A stretch of 62,827 nt of DNA from Acidimicrobiaceae bacterium. GTDB taxonomy: Bacteria; Actinomycetota; Acidimicrobiia; Acidimicrobiales; RAAP-2. Of this stretch, positions 58,712-62,827 are shown piece after piece (positions within the stretch are counted from its first letter, which is position 1; every line of letters starts with the position of its first letter). The DNA lies in the NCBI GenBank assembly GCA_003169675.1, contig PNAT01000133.1, positions 1 to 62,827 on the forward strand. Direction: 5' to 3'. Made by a program: the position numbers and the translations under genes. The notes under the pieces are model-generated. The model saw only the letters and a program-made list of their open reading frames with translations. It was not told the origin of the DNA and did no database searches.

Positions 58712-58805
58712 TGACCCCCGGAGACCGGGGATGGTCGGTGAGCCCAAGTGGGCGTCGGATAGACTTGGCAGTCGCAAGGAGCGAGTGCTAATCCGAGGAG
58801 GGCCA

Positions 58806-59183
58806 TTGCCGACCTATGAATACGCCTGCACGGCGTGTGGGCACCGGCTCGAGGCTGTGCAGAAGTTCACTGACGACGCGCTGACCGTCTGCCCTGAGTG
58901 CGCCGGTGCGCTGCGCAAGGTCTACGGGGCGGTGGGCATCGTCCTGAAGGGAAGCGGCTTCTACAAGAACGATTCTCGCGCCGGTGCCGGCAAGGCGAAC
59001 GGCGACCGGTCGTCTACCTCGGACTCCACCCCCAGTGAGTCCAAGAGCTCCGACTCCGCCACGACCACCACCGACACGGCCAAAGCCAGCCCAGGCGCTG
59101 ACAAGGCGACCAAGGAGTCCACGGGGTCCAAAGAGACCAAAGTGCCGAAGGAGTCCAAGACGCCGGCCGCCGCCGCCAGCTGA
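58806..59183 (+). CDS. FmdB-family zinc-ribbon protein with Ser/Thr/Lys-rich tail
   Basis: A 125-aa protein. The first ~55 residues are the FmdB zinc ribbon: MPTYEYACTACGHRLEAVQK and TVCPECAGALRKVYGAVGIV, with two CxxC pairs, followed by LKGSGFYKNDSRAG, the conserved family ending. The remaining ~60 residues are a disordered Ser/Thr/Lys tail. The start is TTG 58806, preceded by GAGGAGG; the ORF-track start (58674) lies in the antisense moaC region. FmdB-like regulators were named after formamidase genes, but their role in actinobacteria is unclear. It converges on tldE with a 5-bp gap. Confidence 0.88.
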   Translation: MPTYEYACTACGHRLEAVQKFTDDALTVCPECAGALRKVYGAVGIVLKGSGFYKNDSRAGAGKANGDRSSTSDSTPSESKSSDSATTTTDTAKASPGADKATKESTGSKETKVPKESKTPAAAAS

Positions 59184-59188
59184 GGGAG

Positions 59189-60532
59189 TCAGTCCCCGCT
59201 GAGTTGCATGTCGGCGATGGCCAGGGTCTGCCCGGCGGCCAGCCCGGGGAGCCATTGCAGGTCGCTGCCGATTTCCACCACAGCCTGGAGCATCCGCTGC
59301 AGGGTGGAGGCCACCGTGACCTCGCGCACCGGTTCGGCCAGGTGTCCCCCCCGGATCATGAGTCCTTCGGCCCCGACCGAGAAGTCCCCACTCACCGGGT
59401 TCACGCCGGAATGGATACCCGTCACCGATTGCACGTAAAGCCCATCGCCGACCGTGGCCAGGATCTCCTCTGGACCTTTTGACCCTGGGGCGAGGACGAT
59501 CGCCCGGCATCCCGCCGTTGGTGTCCCGGCGTAACCGCCCCGCACCGCTGAGCCGGTTGACGTCGTCTTGGCCCTCCGGGCCGAGACCGTGTCGAAGACG
59601 AACATGCGGAGCATGCCGTCGGAAATGAGCACGTTGCGCCGGCAGGCCAGGCCCTCGCCATCGTGCGACGACGCGCTGTAGGCCCGGACGTCGGTGGGGT
59701 CGTCCACCAGAGTGACGGCGCCGTGGGCCACCGACTCACCGATCCGTCCGGCGAAGAACGAGCGCCCCTTGACCACGGCCTCACCCGAGAGGGCCGCCGC
59801 CACGACCGAGAGCACGGTGGAGACGACGCGAGGGTCGAAGACCACGGTGCAGCGCCCCGATCGTGCCTTCTGGGCTCCCAGGAGGCGGGTGGACCGCAGC
59901 ACGGCATCGACCATCGCCTCCTCGGGGTTGAGGTCGCCCGGTGCCCGGCCCACACTGAAACCGGTGCCGGTCTGCGTGTCCGCTCCCTCCCCGGCGATGG
60001 CGTCGACCGACACAAAGGCACTGGTGCGGCGCGCCGTTGACCTGATGCCGGCCGTTGAGGCCAACGCCACTTCCACCCTCCCGTCGGAGTAGTCCGCCGA
60101 GGAAACCTGGCGTACCCGGGGGTCGGCGGCGCGGGTGGCCCGTTCGAGGTCGATGGCGAGTGCGATCTTTTCGTCCATGGGCGTCGACGCCACCCGCTCG
60201 TCCCACAGGTCAAGGTCGACACCGGCGATCCCGTCTGGTGCGGCCAGGACGACATCGGCGTCAGGGGTGGCGTAGCGCGCGTTGTCCCGGGCGTCCGCCA
60301 GGGTGGCATCGATCACCGCGGGGTCGAGCGACCCGGCGTATGCGAAGCCCACCTGGTTGCCCAGCACTACGCGGATCCCGACACCCGATGAGTCGGCTGA
60401 GGTCAGCGACTCGATCGCCCCCTCGTAGGCGCGCACCTCGGTTTCGGTACCCCTGGTGACGTAGACCTCCATCCCCTCGCCCTCCCGGGCCCGGTCGACC
60501 ACCGACGTGGCCAGTTCCATGAGATCAGGCAC
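59189..60532 (-). CDS. tldE: TldE/PmbA-like metallopeptidase subunit
   Basis: A 447-aa member of the PmbA/TldD family, the partner subunit of the TldD protease that degrades unfolded peptides and processes ribosomal peptides. Features: EGMEVYVTRGTETEVRAYEG, GVGIRVVLGNQVGFAYAGSL, VVFDPRVVSTVLSVVAAALS and, near the end, VNPVSGDFSVGAEGLMIRGG. It lacks the HExxxH metal motif of TldD, as expected for TldE. Start GTG 60532 directly follows the tldD stop with no gap, so the two are translationally coupled and likely form the heterodimer. Confidence 0.93.
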   Translation of the reverse strand: MPDLMELATSVVDRAREGEGMEVYVTRGTETEVRAYEGAIESLTSADSSGVGIRVVLGNQVGFAYAGSLDPAVIDATLADARDNARYATPDADVVLAAPDGIAGVDLDLWDERVASTPMDEKIALAIDLERATRAADPRVRQVSSADYSDGRVEVALASTAGIRSTARRTSAFVSVDAIAGEGADTQTGTGFSVGRAPGDLNPEEAMVDAVLRSTRLLGAQKARSGRCTVVFDPRVVSTVLSVVAAALSGEAVVKGRSFFAGRIGESVAHGAVTLVDDPTDVRAYSASSHDGEGLACRRNVLISDGMLRMFVFDTVSARRAKTTSTGSAVRGGYAGTPTAGCRAIVLAPGSKGPEEILATVGDGLYVQSVTGIHSGVNPVSGDFSVGAEGLMIRGGHLAEPVREVTVASTLQRMLQAVVEIGSDLQWLPGLAAGQTLAIADMQLSGD

Positions 60533-61930
60533 CTAGGCCGTCCCCCCGAGCGTGACACCCGTGATGCGCAGGGTGGCCTGGCCGCAGCCGACCGGGACGC
60601 TCTGGCCGTCTTTCCCGCACGTTCCAGGGGTCATGTCGAAGTCGTCCGCCACGGCGTCAATGCGGCGCAGGACCTCGGGTCCGTTCCCGATCAGATTGGC
60701 ATCACGCAGCGGCTCGGTGATGTGGCCGTCCTCAATGAGATAGGCCTCGGTGGTCCCGAAGACGAAGTCACCGGTGGCAGTGTTGACCTGTCCCCCGCCC
60801 AATTTCTTGACGTACACCCCGGAGGGGGTCTGGGCCACGATCTCGTCAGCGTTCTCGGAGCCGGCAAGCAGGTAGGTATTGGTCATGCGGACCATCGGGA
60901 GGTGCTGGTAGCTCTGGCGGCGCCCGTTCCCCGATGACGTCCTCCCTTCCTGGCGCGCCCGCAGCCAGTCCCACATGTAGTCCGTCAGGACGCCGTTCTC
61001 TATCAGCACGTTGCGGCCGGGGGCACAGCCCTCGTCATCGAACGCGAAGTTGCCCCACTCACCCAGCACGGTCCCGTCATCGACCAGCGTGACCAGGGGA
61101 CTGGCCACCAGCTGGCCCACCTGGCCCGTGTACACCGAGGCGTCCTTGACGATGTGGTCAGCCTCGAGCCCGTGGCCGCAGGCCTCATGGAACAAGATGC
61201 CCCCACTGCCGCCCGCCAGGACGATCGGCACTTCACCCGAGGGCGCGGGACGGGCGGAGAGCTTGACCAGGGCGCGGGCGGCCGCCGTCCGCGCGATGTC
61301 CTCCACGCCGTAGCGCTCGAAGATCTCGTAGCCTTCGGTGCGGGCCAGCGACTCGTGCCCGGTCTGCATCCCGGTGTCACCATTGGCCACGCAGATCACG
61401 TTGAAGCGGGTGCGGACCTGGTCGTCCTCGGCCAGCAGGCCGTCCGAGTTGGCGATGAGCACGCGCCGCCGAGAGTCACCGCAACCCACCTGGACCTGGC
61501 TGACGGCGTCGCCCATGGCCCGGGCCGCCTCGTCGGCGCGCCTGAGCAGGTCGAGCTTTCTCGCTTTGTCGACCGAGTCGGGCAGCATGCGATCACCCCG
61601 GTCGTGTATCGAGCCCGGACCGAGTGCGACCGTGCGCACCTTCCCACCGCCCTGTTGGGCCACGGCCGCCGCCGCAGCGGCGGCCGCCAGCAAGCCCGCC
61701 TCGCTCAGGTCGGACGTGTGGGCGAATCCGGTCGTCTTGCCGTCCACCACGCGGATCCCCGCTCCCCGGGAACGACCGGAAGAGAGCTCTTCCACCCGGC
61801 GGTCGTCGAGCATGGCGCCAGCCGAGGTGCTGTCCTCGGCGAAGACTTCTGCCATGTCCCCCCCACGGACAAGAGCAGCCGAGAGCACGCGCTCAAGGAC
61901 GGCCGGTTCGATCAGGGAAGTGTCAGTCAC
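60533..61930 (-). CDS. tldD: TldD metallopeptidase
   Basis: A 465-aa metallopeptidase. The zinc motif GILFHEACGHGLEADHIVKD (HEACGH) is present, with GRSRGAGIRVVDGKTTGFAH in the N-terminal domain and VNTATGDFVFGTTEAYLIED in the C-terminal domain. It forms a heterodimer with TldE and cleaves unstructured peptides. The ORF-track frame extends 296 codons upstream across the next two genes; the real start is GTG 61930, 7 nt after TACGAT. The sequence N-terminal to this in the track is Arg/Asp/Pro-rich shadow. Confidence 0.94.
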   Translation of the reverse strand: MTDTSLIEPAVLERVLSAALVRGGDMAEVFAEDSTSAGAMLDDRRVEELSSGRSRGAGIRVVDGKTTGFAHTSDLSEAGLLAAAAAAAAVAQQGGGKVRTVALGPGSIHDRGDRMLPDSVDKARKLDLLRRADEAARAMGDAVSQVQVGCGDSRRRVLIANSDGLLAEDDQVRTRFNVICVANGDTGMQTGHESLARTEGYEIFERYGVEDIARTAAARALVKLSARPAPSGEVPIVLAGGSGGILFHEACGHGLEADHIVKDASVYTGQVGQLVASPLVTLVDDGTVLGEWGNFAFDDEGCAPGRNVLIENGVLTDYMWDWLRARQEGRTSSGNGRRQSYQHLPMVRMTNTYLLAGSENADEIVAQTPSGVYVKKLGGGQVNTATGDFVFGTTEAYLIEDGHITEPLRDANLIGNGPEVLRRIDAVADDFDMTPGTCGKDGQSVPVGCGQATLRITGVTLGGTA

Positions 61931-61936
61931 GAGCGG

Positions 61937-61942
61937 TATCGT
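61937..61942 (+). promoter_or_regulatory. -10 box TATCGT for the thioesterase gene
   Basis: TATCGT ends 7 nt before GTG 61950 and overlaps the tldD -10 box on the other strand by 5 bp. Confidence 0.5.
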
Positions 61943-61943
61943 A
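61938..61943 (-). promoter_or_regulatory. -10 box TACGAT for tldD
   Basis: TACGAT on the minus strand ends 7 nt before GTG 61930, interlocked with the plus-strand TATCGT box inside a 19-bp gap. Confidence 0.5.
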
Positions 61944-61949
61944 ATCGTC

Positions 61950-62393
61950 GTGCCAAAATCTCCTCCCGGCTCCGCCAAGACTGCCGGGCACGGCCCCCAC
62001 GCGGGATTGACCGCTCGCCTCGAGCTGACCATCCGCCCCGAGGACACGGCGGAGCATTTCCACTCGGGCGACGTACCGGTGCTCGCCACGCCACGTCTGA
62101 TCGCACTGTGCGAGGAGGCGACGTGCCGTGCCACCGACGGGCACCTGGCCGACGCGCAGTCCAGCGTCGCCACCCGGGTGCAATTCGACCACCTGGCACC
62201 CGTGGGTGTCGGAACGATGGTCGTGGCCGAAGCCACGCTGGTCAAAGTGGAAGGCCGGCGCCTGACGTTCACCGTGTCGGCGGCTCGTACCGAGGGCGAT
62301 AGTGGTGGCCTCGTCGGGGCTGGACGGGTGACCCGGGTGATGGTCGATCGGTCCGTGTTCTTGGCCAAGGCGGGCCCCGGCGGCGGGCCCTGA
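61950..62393 (+). CDS. hotdog-fold thioesterase (FlK-like)
   Basis: A 147-aa hotdog protein. The ORF-track start (61338) is antisense to tldD; GTG 61950 (MPKSPPGSAKTAGHG) gives the right length. Family features are the N-terminal LELTIRPEDTAEHFHSGDVP, VLATPRLIALCEEATCRATD (helix with catalytic-region Glu) and the core VATRVQFDHLAPVGVGTMVV. It resembles the fluoroacetyl-CoA thioesterase-like group that hydrolyse short acyl-CoAs. The adjacent downstream gene is an MFS transporter whose apparent CTG start overlaps its stop by 4 bp. Confidence 0.85.
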   Translation: MPKSPPGSAKTAGHGPHAGLTARLELTIRPEDTAEHFHSGDVPVLATPRLIALCEEATCRATDGHLADAQSSVATRVQFDHLAPVGVGTMVVAEATLVKVEGRRLTFTVSAARTEGDSGGLVGAGRVTRVMVDRSVFLAKAGPGGGP

Positions 62394-62827
62394 GCACCAC
62401 GCCAGCATCGGCGACCGGCCGGCAGGCGCTCGAGGGCGCCGGTCCGGTCGTGGCGGCGTTCGTCACCTTTGGCCTCTTCTGGGGGAGCTGGGCTGTCATG
62501 TTGTTCAACATCCAGCACGCCTTCTCTCTCTCTGACTCGGCCGTGGGGGTCTTGCTGGCCATCGCGGTCGCCGTCGCCGGCGCCTCGAGTGCCGTCATGG
62601 CACACCTGGCCGACCGGGTCGGAGCCCGCCGCTTGTTGTGGATCGCCCTCTTCGCGTGGTCGGGCCTCCTGATGATCATGGCCACCATCCATCAGCGGTG
62701 GCCCTTCACCGTTGCCCTGGTCCTGGTCGAGATCGCCGGCGGGAGCATCGACACCGCCATGAACGCCGATGCGTCCCATCGGCTCGTCGACAACCCGGCC
62801 GGCCTGGTCCGCTTCCATGCCCTGTTC
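62390..62827 (+). CDS. MFS transporter, N-terminal part (cut by window end)
   Basis: The last 438 bases are open in the +2 frame relative to the thioesterase and read as membrane segments: VVAAFVTFGLFWGSWAVMLF, GVLLAIAVAVAGASSAVMAH with the MFS motif-A remnant LADRVGARRLLW, ARRLLWIALFAWSGLLMIMA and FTVALVLVEIAGGSIDTAMN. It runs off the window, so the C terminus is not seen, and the ORF track does not list it. No ATG, GTG or TTG begins the natural-looking N terminus STTPASATGRQALEGAG; that requires CTG 62390, whose last two bases with the next A are part of the TGA stop of the thioesterase (CTGA). GTG 62450 is the first standard start. Confidence 0.8.
   Translation, partial: MSTTPASATGRQALEGAGPVVAAFVTFGLFWGSWAVMLFNIQHAFSLSDSAVGVLLAIAVAVAGASSAVMAHLADRVGARRLLWIALFAWSGLLMIMATIHQRWPFTVALVLVEIAGGSIDTAMNADASHRLVDNPAGLVRFHALF

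Noticed and set aside
1-62827. CRISPR arrays, rRNA genes, insertion sequences, integrase or prophage genes
   Set aside because: I looked for regularly spaced repeats, rRNA-like blocks, transposase and integrase motifs and saw none.

Overview
The window is chromosomal DNA from a high-G+C actinobacterium, most likely a member of the Acidimicrobiia. I infer this from the G+C-rich third codon positions, frequent GTG and TTG starts, a fused multifunctional 2-oxoglutarate decarboxylase/dehydrogenase of the mycobacterial Kgd type, a PafB-PafC-like double WYL regulator, an F420-biosynthesis gene (fbiD), a SCO6745-family protein and a tRNA without an encoded CCA end. No rRNA gene, CRISPR array, IS element or prophage is visible. 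About 53 protein genes, one tRNA, two clear hairpin terminators and about 20 start-proximal -10 boxes can be supported.

Layout. 1-12.2 kb: tRNA-Val, an ECF sigma factor with a probable membrane/secreted partner, a SCO6745-like protein and an inositol-phosphatase-like enzyme, a hypothetical/lipoprotein pair, a membrane O-acyltransferase, an MFS transporter, an aldehyde dehydrogenase, and a phosphotransferase divergent from a small hypothetical gene. 12.2-16.3 kb: a compact three-gene locus (sigma-like protein, Thr-rich membrane protein, 827-aa LysM/BTAD-type regulator). 16.3-18.8 kb: murF and ddl, divergent, for peptidoglycan precursors. 18.8-22 kb: an amine oxidase / SCP2-like / APC permease operon. 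22-26.7 kb: a short UvrD-like helicase translationally coupled to a GlcD-like oxidase and a ThDP enzyme. 26.7-34.7 kb: xthA, a FabZ-like dehydratase, an unusual NYN-nuclease/Lys-rich/S1 protein, kgd, a hydrolase and a DMT transporter. 34.9-40.8 kb: a complete oligopeptide ABC transporter operon with an internal terminator after the binding protein. 40.8-49.3 kb: rnhB, small conserved genes, a MatB-like ligase, a GH38 mannosidase, an adenylate cyclase coupled to gpsA, and fbiD. 49.3-53 kb: a histone-H1-like Lys/Ala repeat protein, an AT-richer stretch with three inverted repeats, and a stand-alone coupling-protein/MobF-relaxase pair, which looks like a reduced mobilization module. 53-62.8 kb: pafBC, ctaG, an acyl-CoA carboxyltransferase, moaC, an FmdB protein, tldE/tldD, a thioesterase and the start of an MFS gene cut by the window end.

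Architecture. Genes are packed very tightly. Three convergent pairs share a 4-bp palindrome (CTAG, TTAA, CTAG) that supplies both stop codons, and divergent pairs are as little as 17-30 bp apart. About 20 genes have no Shine-Dalgarno sequence but carry a TANNNT box ending 6-10 nt before the start codon, as expected for leaderless transcripts. Genes without such a box usually have a recognisable GGAG-type ribosome binding site. The most unusual content is the relaxase/coupling-protein island with its candidate oriT, the sigma-like/LysM-BTAD locus, the NYN-S1 protein, and the interlocked 19-bp divergent promoter between tldD and a thioesterase gene.
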